A stretch of 64,000 bases of DNA from Sporocytophaga myxococcoides DSM 11118 (GCF_000426725.1 NZ_KE384560.1:518960-582959), one strand, 5' to 3'; shown: positions 54,735 through 64,000, counted from the first letter of the stretch. Numbers and translations: made by a program. The notes: a model not told the origin generated them from the sequence alone.

Positions 54735-56372
54735 TTATTTCTTCTTTTTTCCAGATTCAATTTCTTTTGCCTTATCCCATTGCTTCAGTGCCGAAAGATA
54801 TATTTCATCAGTTTCATTAATGATTGGGTAAAATCCGCTATTACCCCAAACGCTTCTTCCAATGTATGCTTTGATATTATTTTTAAGCATATTCCTGGAT
54901 TTATTAAAGTCGCTTTCTTTATATTTCACTCCTGACCTTGTAGCCAGATCAACTACTTCTTTCAGCATTTTATCTGTAACAGTGAAAGATTTTTTAAATT
55001 CTTCAAAAGTCATTTTCTGAAGTTCCTCTTTATTATTTGAAAAGTAGTCAAGAGTATATTCTCTGATTATATTCTTATTAAACAGTTCAACAAGATAGGT
55101 GGTAAATGCAGTAGTATCTCTTGGTACAAAGATATCCGGCATGATACCTCCACCTCCATAAACGTATCTACCTTTCGTGGTTTTATACTTTAATGAGTCG
55201 TTGAATTTAATACTGTCCGCATGGAAAAATTCCCCATGTTGGTATCTTTTCAGAAGATCGGAGCTATAATCATCAGTATTATTTTTATCATATGGCTTTT
55301 GAATACTTCTTCCGCTTGGTGTATAATACCTGGAAATTGTCAGCCTTAGTTCTGATCCATCACTCAGCGGAATGGGCATTTGAACCAACCCTTTTCCAAA
55401 TGATCTTCTGCCTACAATAAGAGCTCTGTCGTTGTCCTGCAATGCACCTGAAACGATTTCTGAAGCAGAGGCACTACCTTCATTTATCAATACAATAACA
55501 GGACCTTTTTCAAAATCACCATTCATATAAGCTTCTATCCTTGAGTCATACCGAGGATCCTTTCCATCTGTATAAACAATCAGTTTTCTATCGTCCAAAA
55601 GCTCATCCACAATTCTTGTAGCTCTGTCCATGTAACCTCCTGGGTTATCTTTCAGGTCTATAATCAGCTGTTTCATACCTTTCGCTTTAAGACCTGTAAG
55701 TGCTTGTTTGAATTCTGTATAAGTATTTGCAGAAAATCTACTCACTTTTATGTAACCGGTTGTCTGATCCACCATATAAGATACATCCACGGAATAAGTT
55801 GGTATTTTATCACGCGTAATCACAAAATCCAGAGGTTTTTTGGCATTTTTTCTTACAATTGTGACTTTAACTTTAGTTCCTTTAGGGCCTCTGAGTTTGC
55901 TGAATACATCACCATTAGTGATGCCCGCTCCGGCAACTGATTTATCATCGACCTTTACTATTTTATCTCCAGCCATTAATCCAACAGCTTCAGATGGTCC
56001 TCCACTAATAGGAGCGACAACGTAGATAGTGTCTTTGATAATATTAAATTCAATCCCGATTCCTTCGAAGTCTCCTTCCAGCTGAGATCTGGCGATGTCA
56101 ATATCTTTTTTGGGAATATATGCTGTGTGCGGATCCAGTTTTTCCAGCATTTTTACTATGGAAAAATCCACCAGCTCATCCATGTTGACTGTATCAACAT
56201 AATCATTTTCTACATAATTGAGAATTTCATAATACCTTTTAAAGCTCTGGGTAATATTATTCTTGCTTCCGTCGCTGTTCATAACAGCACCGATAAAGAT
56301 TCCACAAATCACAGCTAGTGCCAGAAAAATTGGGAATTTGTAGTATTTTCTTGGATTCGTTTTTTGAGTCAC
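54735..56372 (-). CDS. S41 family C-terminal processing peptidase (CtpA-like)
   Basis: 545 aa. N-terminal membrane anchor (FPIFLALAVICGIFIGAV). PDZ domain around residues 85-175 (GIGIEFNIIKDTIYVVAPI, DKIVKVDDKSVAG). Peptidase core with GYMDRATRIVDELL, catalytic Ser in NEGSASASEIVSGAL, and catalytic Lys in RRSFGKGLVQMPI. It trims C-termini of periplasmic proteins. Long C-terminal extension (~400-545) with lysine-rich tail. Confidence 0.93.
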   Translation of the reverse strand: MTQKTNPRKYYKFPIFLALAVICGIFIGAVMNSDGSKNNITQSFKRYYEILNYVENDYVDTVNMDELVDFSIVKMLEKLDPHTAYIPKKDIDIARSQLEGDFEGIGIEFNIIKDTIYVVAPISGGPSEAVGLMAGDKIVKVDDKSVAGAGITNGDVFSKLRGPKGTKVKVTIVRKNAKKPLDFVITRDKIPTYSVDVSYMVDQTTGYIKVSRFSANTYTEFKQALTGLKAKGMKQLIIDLKDNPGGYMDRATRIVDELLDDRKLIVYTDGKDPRYDSRIEAYMNGDFEKGPVIVLINEGSASASEIVSGALQDNDRALIVGRRSFGKGLVQMPIPLSDGSELRLTISRYYTPSGRSIQKPYDKNNTDDYSSDLLKRYQHGEFFHADSIKFNDSLKYKTTKGRYVYGGGGIMPDIFVPRDTTAFTTYLVELFNKNIIREYTLDYFSNNKEELQKMTFEEFKKSFTVTDKMLKEVVDLATRSGVKYKESDFNKSRNMLKNNIKAYIGRSVWGNSGFYPIINETDEIYLSALKQWDKAKEIESGKKKK

Positions 56373-56786
56373 GTGTAAAAAATTTAACTATTTGTTGTAC
56401 ATTCTATAACCAATTATCGCTTGTAAAGTTATTAATTTAAGATATTCAAATCATATATTCTTGCAGTTTGTTAATACTTTCTCCCTACGTTTATTCAAAC
56501 TGATGAATGTAAAGGTTAATATATGGAATAGAAAGCTGTATTAAAAAAAAGGATTGTAGTAAATTTATTAAAATGAGTTTCATACAACCTTTGTTGAATA
56601 TCTTTCGATTTTGCTCTCTCTTTGAGTATAAATGTTCTTTTATATTAATCATTCAGAATTAAGCAAATTAAGGTCGTTTATTTCGGTTTATCCGTAAATA
56701 ATTTATACTTATCGTTACAAATGATGTATTTAATTTGCTTAGTTTTGGAAAAAATTGTAATATAATAATATATAATATTTTTATTT
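56373..56786. other. Divergent intergenic region with an inverted repeat
   Basis: 414 bp, AT-rich, no coding frame of note. It contains a 12-bp inverted pair, TAAGCAAATTAA (56660-56671) and TTAATTTGCTTA (56730-56741). Upstream regions of both the S41 protease and the membrane-protein gene lie here; no confident promoter was assigned. Confidence 0.5.
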
Positions 56787-58178
56787 TTGAGAATTTATAT
56801 TCCAAATATTATCCTTCTTTTGCTGTGCTTGATTAGCAGGATTCTCACATCACTTTACTATGTGGAGGATGTAGAAAATCTTCGTTACGCTTTAAGTGTG
56901 ATGGATTTTGATTGGGCGCTTTCTCAAGCACAATATGCCGGAGCCCCTTTGTTTGTCGCAGTCACAAAGGCTGTATATATTATTACGGGTAATTTGCCGG
57001 TTGCATTTTCCATAATTGGAGCACTTGGGCTTTTTTTACTTATTTATTTTACTTTAAATGTTCTTCAGGTTCCTTTAGTATCTTTAGAAGGAGGCCTTAC
57101 AGCATTGCTGATATTCTTTAGTCAGGCGATCTGGCTTGCAAGTAACAGGTATCTGCCAGATGTCCTGGCTGTTGCTGGATTGATGGCATGTTTTTACTAC
57201 CTTGTTCCTGATCACTATCAAATAAAGCAGGTTTATAAAGGATGTTTTGCTGCTGGATTGGTGCTAGGTATTAAATTGGTTTACTTCCCATTTTTGATAG
57301 TCCCTATTGTTTATGCTTTTATTAGTAATAATAAATTCCTTCCTTGTCTGGGGTACTTTTTAATAGGAATTTTGATATGGCTTATGCCTGTTATTATTGC
57401 TACGGGATGGACAGATTTTCTTAATCTTTCCGCTGATTACACAAAAAACTATTTCATATTCGGGTTAATGAATTTTAAAGTAACTCAGATATTTAGTTTT
57501 ATCGAATATCTTTGGAGAGATGGGTTGGGAGGTTTTTGGATTGACAGAAGTCCGTTTACACTCATCATTTCTGTAGGAATTCTTTTCTGTACTTTTTTTG
57601 GAATCATCATTTTATTAAGCTTTGACTATCCAAGAGCGAAAAACTATGTCATTTCAGGAACCTTGGGGCTATATGCTATCTGGGCTATTATCTTTCCAAA
57701 TCAATATTATGGATCTATAGATGTTTTACCTCTTGTCCCTTTTTTTCTGATTACGATTTCTTATGGTATTATTTATTTTATAGTAAACTATAATTATCTC
57801 TCAGCCAAATTAATGGTTCTGGTATTTCTGTTTACAAATATCAGTATTACCGTTTATCTTGTTGTTCAACATATGAATCCCACAGCTCTAGCTCAGGCAA
57901 AAATGTATGTGGATGAGATAGAAGATGGTAAAAAAGGTTCCCTAAATCTTATTTCTGTTCAATCGATAAATTACTACCTTGAGGCACAAAAGGTGAAAGG
58001 GAAGTTTTATAGTGTGGAGTTAGATAAAGATAAGATTGGTGGACTAAAAATGGGAAAAGTCATAACAATAGGTGAAGGGCCTTTTCTTTTAAAACGGAAT
58101 CCTAAAAAGGTGACTGCATTTCATCACAATCCAGAAGTGAATCGTAATTGGGCAGATATTTGGGTATATGAATATTAA
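56787..58178 (+). CDS. Polytopic membrane protein, GT-C glycosyltransferase-like
   Basis: 463 aa from a TTG start, since no ATG lies close by in frame. About ten helices. The first loop contains YYVEDVENLRYALSVMDF, with the acidic residues expected in the first loop of GT-C (ArnT/PMT-type) enzymes, then a second loop QAIWLASNRYLPDVLAVAG. A soluble C-terminal domain (~370-463). Likely transfers sugar from a lipid carrier, but no specific family is recognised. It lies 12 bp upstream of ruvX. Confidence 0.6.
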   Translation: MRIYIPNIILLLLCLISRILTSLYYVEDVENLRYALSVMDFDWALSQAQYAGAPLFVAVTKAVYIITGNLPVAFSIIGALGLFLLIYFTLNVLQVPLVSLEGGLTALLIFFSQAIWLASNRYLPDVLAVAGLMACFYYLVPDHYQIKQVYKGCFAAGLVLGIKLVYFPFLIVPIVYAFISNNKFLPCLGYFLIGILIWLMPVIIATGWTDFLNLSADYTKNYFIFGLMNFKVTQIFSFIEYLWRDGLGGFWIDRSPFTLIISVGILFCTFFGIIILLSFDYPRAKNYVISGTLGLYAIWAIIFPNQYYGSIDVLPLVPFFLITISYGIIYFIVNYNYLSAKLMVLVFLFTNISITVYLVVQHMNPTALAQAKMYVDEIEDGKKGSLNLISVQSINYYLEAQKVKGKFYSVELDKDKIGGLKMGKVITIGEGPFLLKRNPKKVTAFHHNPEVNRNWADIWVYEY

Positions 58179-58190
58179 TTGATTTAAAAT

Positions 58191-58607
58191 ATGGGTAGAA
58201 TTTTAGCTATTGATTATGGAAGAAAGCGTGTGGGATTAGCTGTAACGGATCCATTACAAATTATAGCAACAGCACTTGATACAATTGACGAATCGAAGAT
58301 TCTGGATTTTTTAAAAGCATATTGCAACAAAGAGGATGTTGAAACCTTCGTAGTTGGTATGCCCAAAACTTTAAATAATAATGACTCTGAAAATGCAAAA
58401 TATGTTAAGGCCTTTTCGGAGAAACTGATCAAGGCGCTGCCTTCAATTCCTATTCACTTTGTGGATGAAAGATTTACGAGCTCCATGGCCTTAGATGCTA
58501 TGATTGCCGGAGGAATGAAAAAGAAGGACAGAAGAGAGAAAGGCAATATAGATAAGATCAGCGCTACGATTATTCTGCAATCTTTCCTTGAGCAGCAAAG
58601 GAGATAA
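58191..58607 (+). CDS. ruvX: Holliday junction resolvase-like RuvX/YqgF
   Basis: 138 aa. RNase H-like fold with [19 protein letters not shown] (first Asp), [13 protein letters not shown], and [16 protein letters not shown] (DERFTS motif). It is thought to process 16S rRNA or resolve Holliday junctions. The gene converges with the HExxH protein gene (22-bp gap). Confidence 0.93.
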   Translation: MGRILAIDYGRKRVGLAVTDPLQIIATALDTIDESKILDFLKAYCNKEDVETFVVGMPKTLNNNDSENAKYVKAFSEKLIKALPSIPIHFVDERFTSSMALDAMIAGGMKKKDRREKGNIDKISATIILQSFLEQQRR

Positions 58608-58629
58608 CAAAATTATTAAGCTGGGAGAT

Positions 58630-59340
58630 TTATTGGTGAAGAGAGTACTCTGGTAGTAATGCCATGTAATCCAGAATTCTTTTAGGGCTCATGTAATACT
58701 GGTCAATCCAGTCACTATCACCTTCCATTTCGGGAAGGCTTCTCACATAAGCTGCATACTCATAAAGTTGCCAACCTAAACCATGTCTAATAGTCCGGCG
58801 GTCGGTATCTTTTTCAAATTGGGATCTTGTATTAGGAAATATATAATCCAGCGCAACAGATGCTAATTCTTCCCCACTTTTATTGATGTAAAAAGCTGTG
58901 TGAGCGAGTTCGTGACCAATGACTCCTATCTGAGCATTAAATGACAAACTTTTGAGGATAATATTCTCCATGATCGGACTGCTCTGACTACTGATAATTA
59001 CCAAATATTCTCTTTGATCGGTTTTCCTCAAAATTGTCCAGAGATTTGGCTGTGAGGTGAGAGGAATATATGCTGGCTTCATGACAAATTTGATTTTCAC
59101 TCCTTTCAGTTCTGGGAAATGTGATAGAGCTATTAATGCCTGCAATTCATAACCTTGAGGCAATATTTTGTTTTGCCCGAATTCTTTCTTGAGGCTATCA
59201 TATTTAGAAATATAGTCTGCTTTTTTATATTCCTTTCTGACCTCATTTTTTGTCTGCAGTCCTGTTCCTGAATACAGGTTGTTAAATAATGAGGCAAGGA
59301 GTGCTAAAATCAAAACCAAAATGCTATTTCTCACCATCAT
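58630..59340 (-). CDS. Putative HExxH metallopeptidase-like protein
   Basis: 236 aa; MM start. N-terminal hydrophobic segment (ILVLILALLASLFNNLY) acts as signal or anchor. HELAH at residues 143-147 (VIGHELAHTAFYI) is a zinc-binding motif, with EKDTDRRTIRHGLG (residues ~176-189) downstream as a possible third ligand. PAYIPLTSQPNLWTIL precedes it. No named family recognised, but a zinc peptidase is plausible. Minus strand, convergent with ruvX. Confidence 0.6.
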   Translation of the reverse strand: MMVRNSILVLILALLASLFNNLYSGTGLQTKNEVRKEYKKADYISKYDSLKKEFGQNKILPQGYELQALIALSHFPELKGVKIKFVMKPAYIPLTSQPNLWTILRKTDQREYLVIISSQSSPIMENIILKSLSFNAQIGVIGHELAHTAFYINKSGEELASVALDYIFPNTRSQFEKDTDRRTIRHGLGWQLYEYAAYVRSLPEMEGDSDWIDQYYMSPKRILDYMALLPEYSLHQ

Positions 59341-59529
59341 ATTAACGTACTTTTAAATAGTTAGATGCATTACAATTTGCTTTAAAAATGTCTGTAAACC
59401 AATTTATTCAATAAATCTCTATAATTAGAAGAGGAATTCATTTGTATAAAAACTACCTATAAGATAAAATAATGTTTTAAAACTATTCTGGATGTTGAAT
59501 CGAATCAAATACCAGAATAGTTTAACCAT

Positions 59530-59790
59530 TTATTTTTTGTCATTACTATCACTCTTGCTTTCGCTAGCCTGAGCGTCGGCTTTCTTTGTGTCAGACTCAG
59601 CTGCTCCACGAGCAGCTGGTTTTGTGTCTACAAGATTTGCGGGATCTTTCTCCTGAAGCTCTTTGTTGGGCACATCATTTACTGTTATCGTGTCTTTAAA
59701 TGCGGCATCGACAGTTTCATATTCTCTGCCACAAGAAAACATTATACCCAAAGCCATCATTAACAATCCCGATTTGAAAATCCTTTTCAT
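59530..59790 (-). CDS. Small putative lipoprotein
   Basis: 86 aa. Lipoprotein signal ending at FSCGREYE (cysteine 20). The rest is low complexity and charged: TVNDVPNKELQEKDPANLV, then Lys/Asp/Ser/Ala-rich KADAQASESKSDSNDKK. No family recognised. First of three small lipoprotein-like genes on this strand (in genome order). Confidence 0.6.
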   Translation of the reverse strand: MKRIFKSGLLMMALGIMFSCGREYETVDAAFKDTITVNDVPNKELQEKDPANLVDTKPAARGAAESDTKKADAQASESKSDSNDKK

Positions 59791-59808
59791 CGCATTGCTA
59801 TTTTGATT

Positions 59809-60051
59809 TTATTCTTTAGTTCTCCCATTGAAAAACCATGCATTGGTACCGTGTGCCCCCTGTTGTCCTTCTACAGGACCGTTTTCGGCTTCGGGACTCG
59901 CGCTGTTATAATTATATTCAGTGTTTTGGGATGCGCCTTCAGGCAATTCCCGCTCAGTATTGATGCTATAACTTTCGCTATTAGTCTGACTTTTACAACC
60001 AACCCCGAAAATTACTATTGTCAATGAAAGAGCTATTAAAATCTTTTTCAT
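59809..60051 (-). CDS. Small putative lipoprotein
   Basis: 80 aa. Signal with cysteine 19 (IVIFGVGCKSQ). Short, Asn/Gln/Ser/Glu-rich mature part (SESYSINTERELPEGASQ) ending with HGTNAWFFNGRTKE. No recognised domain. It sits 5 bp downstream of the 155-aa gene and 18 bp upstream of the 86-aa gene, so the three probably share a transcript. Confidence 0.6.
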   Translation of the reverse strand: MKKILIALSLTIVIFGVGCKSQTNSESYSINTERELPEGASQNTEYNYNSASPEAENGPVEGQQGAHGTNAWFFNGRTKE

Positions 60052-60056
60052 AATTT

Positions 60057-60521
60057 TTACCAGTTATATTGCTGCCACTCCTGCTTATAAGAACTGGTAT
60101 CCGCGTCTTTATTGCTGCTGCTATATGCAGAGTCTGTCTCGGGATAACTTTGTTGTATATATGCAGTAGTGTCATTATAAGATTTTTTGACTGTTGGCAA
60201 TGGCTTTGAAGGATGTTTCTTCTCTGCAGCAATTTTCTTGTCTTCACCAGCGAAAAAGGTAGAGGCATAACTTCCTCCCATACCCATTCCGGAAGCTCCC
60301 TGAAAATTTATTCTAGTCCTGGAAAAGCTGTATGCATATCCATCTGAGTCAACATTGCTTTCTTCTGCATCTTGTTGCTTTTTCGTTGACGAACTAGCTG
60401 TGATATTTCCCTTATTTACACCTTTAGTATTCATATAGGATCTGCCTCTTGACCTGCCTTTGGTGCTGCATGATCCTAATACCAGGGAAAAAATTACCAT
60501 GCTATAAAATATCCTTCTCAT
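60057..60521 (-). CDS. Small putative lipoprotein
   Basis: 154 aa from the second of two ATGs (60521). Signal with cysteine 18 (VIFSLVLGSCSTKGRSRG). The mature part is rich in Ser, Lys, Gly, Tyr: DSDGYAYSFSRTRI, FQGASGMGMGGSYASTFFAG, and a C-terminal TSSYKQEWQQYNW. No domain recognised. It is the first gene, by transcription order, of the three-lipoprotein group. Confidence 0.6.
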   Translation of the reverse strand: MRRIFYSMVIFSLVLGSCSTKGRSRGRSYMNTKGVNKGNITASSSTKKQQDAEESNVDSDGYAYSFSRTRINFQGASGMGMGGSYASTFFAGEDKKIAAEKKHPSKPLPTVKKSYNDTTAYIQQSYPETDSAYSSSNKDADTSSYKQEWQQYNW

Positions 60522-60617
60522 CACATACCTCCTTTTTATAAAATTAAGTTGTGATTCCTAGGAAATGTTTTTTGCTAAAATCTTGTGCTTTGGTTATTAG
60601 GTAGTTAATAGATGTCT

Positions 60618-61466
60618 CTAGGGAAGTGAAAAAGAAAAAATGTCAACCGATTCCTGATCGAAAAGGAAAGCCTTTTGTTCGCTTAACAGAGCAAAACTGT
60701 AAATCTTTTGAGCCGGAAGTTCTATTTCTCTTGCATTTTTAGTGTAAAGGTCAAGAATAACAAGTTTGTTGTCTTTAATATAGTAAAGATTGTTTTTTAG
60801 GAAGCTGAAATAATCTAATCCTTGAACTTGGATCCTTTCTTTGAGATTACCCATATTGTCAAATATTAGAATGCCTGAGTTTTTGTCATTTATAAACAGC
60901 AAATTTTGGTACTCCCTTAAAAAGGTCAGATCATAATTCTGGGGGTTCAGAATAAGTTCAAGGGGATTTCTTATATCAAGTTTATGAAAAGTCAGATTAT
61001 ATTTTTTTAGTGAAAAGTCCGTTTCATCCACCAGCCACAAATTATTGTCAGAGGAAGGTGCCGCAATTCTGGCAAAGCCTACAAGCTCTTTATTCAGATC
61101 TGTGTTGGGAGATGGCGTGAGGAATCTGTTTAAAAAAAGAAATTGCTGAAAATTTCTGTAAAAGACGAAAATGTTCACATTTCTCCATGCTTCCAGCAGA
61201 GTAACATTGCTTTTTTTCTGGGGAGAAAAAGTTAATAGAAAATTACCCTCTGAATCAAATTTGCTGACATTGCCATTGGCGTCAGTTGTATAAAAATTGA
61301 AATAAGTATCGATCGAGACTTTTTTTACAGGACTGTTGATTTTTACAGATTTTAAAAACTTAAAATCGTTTTCCTGCGAGAATGAATTTTGAAAAGAAAC
61401 AAATACCAAGATTGATGAAATAAGGAATTTAATTCCGGAATTCTTTAAGCTCAAGTTTATTTCCAT
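60618..61466 (-). CDS. Predicted periplasmic beta-propeller-like protein
   Basis: 282 aa from ATG 61466, which gives a signal peptide (IKFLISSILVFVSFQNSFSQ); longer starts lie inside lpxH. Repeated blade-like units: VSIDTYFNFYTTDANGNVSKFDS, IAAPSSDNNLWLVDETDFSLKKY, LLFINDKNSGILIFDNMGN, and NLYYIKDNKLVILDLY, each in short pieces. Consistent with a propeller; function unknown. It overlaps lpxH by 38 bp, so they may be coupled. Confidence 0.6.
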   Translation of the reverse strand: MEINLSLKNSGIKFLISSILVFVSFQNSFSQENDFKFLKSVKINSPVKKVSIDTYFNFYTTDANGNVSKFDSEGNFLLTFSPQKKSNVTLLEAWRNVNIFVFYRNFQQFLFLNRFLTPSPNTDLNKELVGFARIAAPSSDNNLWLVDETDFSLKKYNLTFHKLDIRNPLELILNPQNYDLTFLREYQNLLFINDKNSGILIFDNMGNLKERIQVQGLDYFSFLKNNLYYIKDNKLVILDLYTKNAREIELPAQKIYSFALLSEQKAFLFDQESVDIFSFSLP

Positions 61467-62202
61467 CAAATTCTGCATAGGTATAATAATTAATCCAATC
61501 TCCAATATTCATATAAACGGAATTTGCCCCCACTTTCATCTCTAGTTTGAGATGTCTATGACCAAAAATATAATAGTCCCTGTGTTTCAGATTTTCCTGT
61601 TCAATACAATATTGGTAAAGAAATTCTTTATCACCGAGAAATTCCTCTCCATGTTTACGGGTTTTGTTTCTGCTGCTTTTGGAGAAATAGTTTGCAAGTC
61701 CTATACCAATATCAGGATGAATCCAGCTAAAAAGAAATTGACATATTGGGTTATGAAAGAATTTTCTGAGTAATTTAAAGGTTCTCTCACCTGGTCCTAA
61801 TGCATCTCCATGTCCTATAAGAAATTCTTTGCCTGCAATAGTTAGCTCTATAGGATTTCTGTAAACTGGAATATTTAATTCTTCAGTGAAGTAATTAAAT
61901 ATCCACATATCATGGTTTCCTGTAAAAATATAAATAGGAATACCAGCATCTGATAATTCTGCGAGTTTGCCCTGTAGACGGATAAATCCTTTTGGAATTG
62001 CATGTTTGTATTCAAACCAGAAATCAAATAGGTCACCAAGCAAATAAATTGCCTGAGCTTCATTTCTGATAGATTCCAACCAAGCTACAATTTTCTTTTC
62101 TCGAAGAAGACTTCCCTCTGCTGTCGGGACACCGAGATGGAAGTCAGAAGCGAAAAATATTTTTTTTCCTGGGGAAAGCGAATTAATTATCTGTTTCATC
62201 AA
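61429..62202 (-). CDS. lpxH: UDP-2,3-diacylglucosamine diphosphatase
   Basis: 257 aa calcineurin-like phosphoesterase. Metal ligands: FASDFHLG (D20, H22), GDLFDFW (D57), GNHDMW (N96-H97), LIGHGDAL, and FGHRHLKLEM. It hydrolyses UDP-2,3-diacylglucosamine to lipid X in lipid A synthesis at the inner membrane. The gene overlaps the LUD-domain gene by 20 bp and the propeller-like gene by 38 bp. Confidence 0.9.
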   Translation of the reverse strand: MMKQIINSLSPGKKIFFASDFHLGVPTAEGSLLREKKIVAWLESIRNEAQAIYLLGDLFDFWFEYKHAIPKGFIRLQGKLAELSDAGIPIYIFTGNHDMWIFNYFTEELNIPVYRNPIELTIAGKEFLIGHGDALGPGERTFKLLRKFFHNPICQFLFSWIHPDIGIGLANYFSKSSRNKTRKHGEEFLGDKEFLYQYCIEQENLKHRDYYIFGHRHLKLEMKVGANSVYMNIGDWINYYTYAEFDGNKLELKEFRN

Positions 62203-62812
62203 TTAAAAACAAAACAACTTCTTTTGGTCGTTGCTCTGCATTTGAAGAAGATTTTGATCCTGTTAATATAGAGACCAAAGATGGTGAATTTTTCTGATAC
62301 TTTTCTTCCAGATGTCTGATTCCAGCATTGCGTGAAAGTAAGATCTGATCAACAAATGCGATGATGATATGTATGTTGGCGTGAAAGTAAAGCGGAGATT
62401 GAATTTGTTGTTGATTGGAAGAAACTATTATACTCCCTGAATCTGCTAATAGAGATTCGCAGCTGGAAATAAAGAGGTTGTTATCTGAAAGTTTATCGAT
62501 TTGACTTTGGCATTTTATTCCAAAATCTCCTGCCATTTCACTTATAAGCGTCTCCGCACTATAAGAAGTACAGTTTTTTTTCTGCTTTACAAATTTGACA
62601 AATGCATTCTGAAAATGAACAATTGATTCACAGTATATGAAAGTTCCACCAGTCTGCGTGAATTTTTCTGCAAATGATACGCCCAGATCATCGGATTTAT
62701 CTATGCCATAAATAGGGGAGGAAAAGTCAGGAGTGCGAGCTGCTCCCTGAACGGTAGAACTCGCACTCCTGATTTTATTAAAAATTTTGTCTTTTAATAA
62801 ATTGAATCCCAT
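62183..62812 (-). CDS. LUD domain protein (LutC/YkgG-like)
   Basis: 209 aa. LUD fold suggested by FAEKFTQTGGTFIYCESIV, LADSGSIIVSSNQQQIQS, and the DQILLSRNAGIRHLEE-type segment. LUD proteins include LutC, which works in lactate oxidation, but many in Bacteroidota sit next to ftsH and lpxH, as here, and their role is unknown. The start codon overlaps the ftsH stop (TAATG-type), so it is translated with ftsH. Confidence 0.75.
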   Translation of the reverse strand: MGFNLLKDKIFNKIRSASSTVQGAARTPDFSSPIYGIDKSDDLGVSFAEKFTQTGGTFIYCESIVHFQNAFVKFVKQKKNCTSYSAETLISEMAGDFGIKCQSQIDKLSDNNLFISSCESLLADSGSIIVSSNQQQIQSPLYFHANIHIIIAFVDQILLSRNAGIRHLEEKYQKNSPSLVSILTGSKSSSNAEQRPKEVVLFLIDETDN

Positions 62813-64000
62813 TAATTATTCGGTTGATCTCCTTCTTGTTTTACCTTCTCAGGAGACTGAGATTCTGATTCCTTCTTTTTTTCCTGCTCTGAAATCTTTG
62901 CTTTGTGTTCATCTTCAAGATTTTTCAAGGCATTTGTATTCAAATCAACATTACCATCGCCAGATACTTTTCTATTTGTATACGCCTGATAAGTTGTTTC
63001 TCTTTCAAATGGTCTTTTTCCGATTAACACCTCCAGATCAGTCTGGAAAATAATTTCTCTTTTAAGAAGTTCCTGAGCAATTAACTCAAGCTCATTTCTC
63101 TTATCCGAAAGAAGTTGTTTTGTTCTATCGTATGCTTCCTGAATAATTGTCCTTACTTCCTGGTCAATCGTTTCAGCAGTAGCTTCTGAATATGGTTTGT
63201 TAAAAGAGTATTCGCTTTGTTTTGAATCGTAGAATGAAATATTTCCGATTTTATTATTCATACCGTACATGGTTACCATGCTGTATGCCATTTTAGTGAT
63301 TCTTTCAAGGTCACTTAATGCACCGGTAGATATTTTATTGAAAACAATTTCTTCTGCAGCTCTTCCTCCAAGTGTCATGCACATTTCGTCAAACAACTGC
63401 TCTGTTGTATAAAGGAACTGCTCTTTTGGCAGGTATTGAGCATAACCAAGGGCAGCTATACCTCTTGGAACGATACTTACTTTTACCAAAGGATCTGCAT
63501 GTTCCAGGAACCAGCCAGCAACTGCGTGTCCTGCCTCATGGTATGCAACGATCTTTTTTTCTTCAGGGGAAATGATTTTGTTTTTCTTTTCAAGACCACC
63601 TATGACACGGTCGATTGCATCCTGAAAATCATTCATGTCAATTTCCTGCTTATCTTTTCTTGCGGCAATTAAAGCGGCTTCGTTACACACGTTTGCTATT
63701 TCTGCTCCTGCAAATCCGGGAGTCTGAGCTGCCAGCTTTTTAGCATCAAGTTCTTTAGACAGTTTCAATGGTTTTAAATGAACATTGAAAATTTGTTCCC
63801 TTCCTACAATGTCTGGTTTGTCAATGCTTATTTGTCTGTCAAAACGTCCTGGTCTTAAGAGAGCAGAGTCAAGAACATCAGGTCTGTTTGTTGCTGCTAG
63901 TATGATTACTCCGGAATCTGTAGAAAATCCATCCATTTCCACAAGAAGAGAGTTAAGAGTATTTTCTCTTTCATCATTAGCTCCTGGAATCTGTCCTCTA
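62812..64000 (-). CDS. ftsH: ATP-dependent zinc metalloprotease FtsH, 3' part
   Basis: Partial: the gene runs off the right edge, and about 396 codons remain. Visible: the end of the AAA domain ([38 protein letters not shown] with the second region of homology), the zinc site HEAGH ([13 protein letters not shown]), and an acidic-lysine C-terminal tail ([20 protein letters not shown]). It degrades membrane and regulatory proteins at the inner membrane. The Walker motifs and membrane helices are outside the window. Confidence 0.95.
   Translation of the reverse strand, partial: RGQIPGANDERENTLNSLLVEMDGFSTDSGVIILAATNRPDVLDSALLRPGRFDRQISIDKPDIVGREQIFNVHLKPLKLSKELDAKKLAAQTPGFAGAEIANVCNEAALIAARKDKQEIDMNDFQDAIDRVIGGLEKKNKIISPEEKKIVAYHEAGHAVAGWFLEHADPLVKVSIVPRGIAALGYAQYLPKEQFLYTTEQLFDEMCMTLGGRAAEEIVFNKISTGALSDLERITKMAYSMVTMYGMNNKIGNISFYDSKQSEYSFNKPYSEATAETIDQEVRTIIQEAYDRTKQLLSDKRNELELIAQELLKREIIFQTDLEVLIGKRPFERETTYQAYTNRKVSGDGNVDLNTNALKNLEDEHKAKISEQEKKKESESQSPEKVKQEGDQPNN

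Noticed and set aside
56782-56789. TATTTTTG as promoter of the GT-C-like gene
   Set aside because: It matches TAnnTTTG but overlaps the TTG start codon itself and has poor spacing to an upstream TTG.

Overview
This is AT-rich DNA from a gliding-type Bacteroidota, most likely a member of the Cytophagales. The evidence is: type IX secretion (T9SS) C-terminal sorting domains, a RemB/Wzi-like outer-membrane protein, lipoprotein-rich gene content, bacillithiol synthesis (bshC), the rpmB-rpmG-DUF4295 operon, a stand-alone GroES-like protein, and promoters resembling TTG-N19-TAnnTTTG. The genus is not established from the sequence.

Layout. 1-1889 is the tail of a surface-glycan cluster (glycosyltransferase C-terminus, WbqC family, sulfotransferase). 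1879-13918 is mostly housekeeping: mnmD, two envelope genes, a lipoprotein, GroES-like, hemB, rocD, rpmB-rpmG-DUF4295, ftsY, rimO, bshC and 5-formyl-THF cyclo-ligase. 14067-21921 (minus strand) is an exosortase locus. It holds a 205-aa exosortase-family membrane protein and two tiny proteins that are little more than signal peptide, spacer, P-[LM]-D-G-G motif, membrane helix and basic tail. It also holds two very large T9SS-sorted proteins, each placed directly upstream of one of the tiny proteins.

22527-51410 is a 29-kb exopolysaccharide/capsule locus of the Wzx/Wzy type on the plus strand: Wza-like and Wzc-like export proteins, a flippase, a polymerase candidate, an initiating sugar-phosphate transferase, seven intact glycosyltransferases, five AT3 membrane acyltransferases (one frameshifted), four left-handed beta-helix acyltransferases and a Wzi/RemB-like outer-membrane protein. 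Near its start is an overlapping trio of aldolase (fused to an MptE/DUF115-like domain), HAD phosphatase and CMP-sugar synthetase. With a separate DUF115-like protein nearby, the trio suggests a CMP-activated ulosonic-type acid made without a NeuB/KdsA enzyme. A decayed glycosyltransferase 2 gene lies at about 31814-32240 and runs into the next acyltransferase gene.

51427-64000 is mixed: a methyltransferase, a DUF6089 barrel, a serine hydrolase, a C-terminal processing protease, a GT-C-like membrane protein, ruvX, an HExxH protein, three small lipoproteins, lpxH, a LUD protein and the 3' part of ftsH, cut by the window end.

No rRNA, tRNA, CRISPR array or insertion sequence was seen. Functions are read from motifs and family resemblance; no database search was run.
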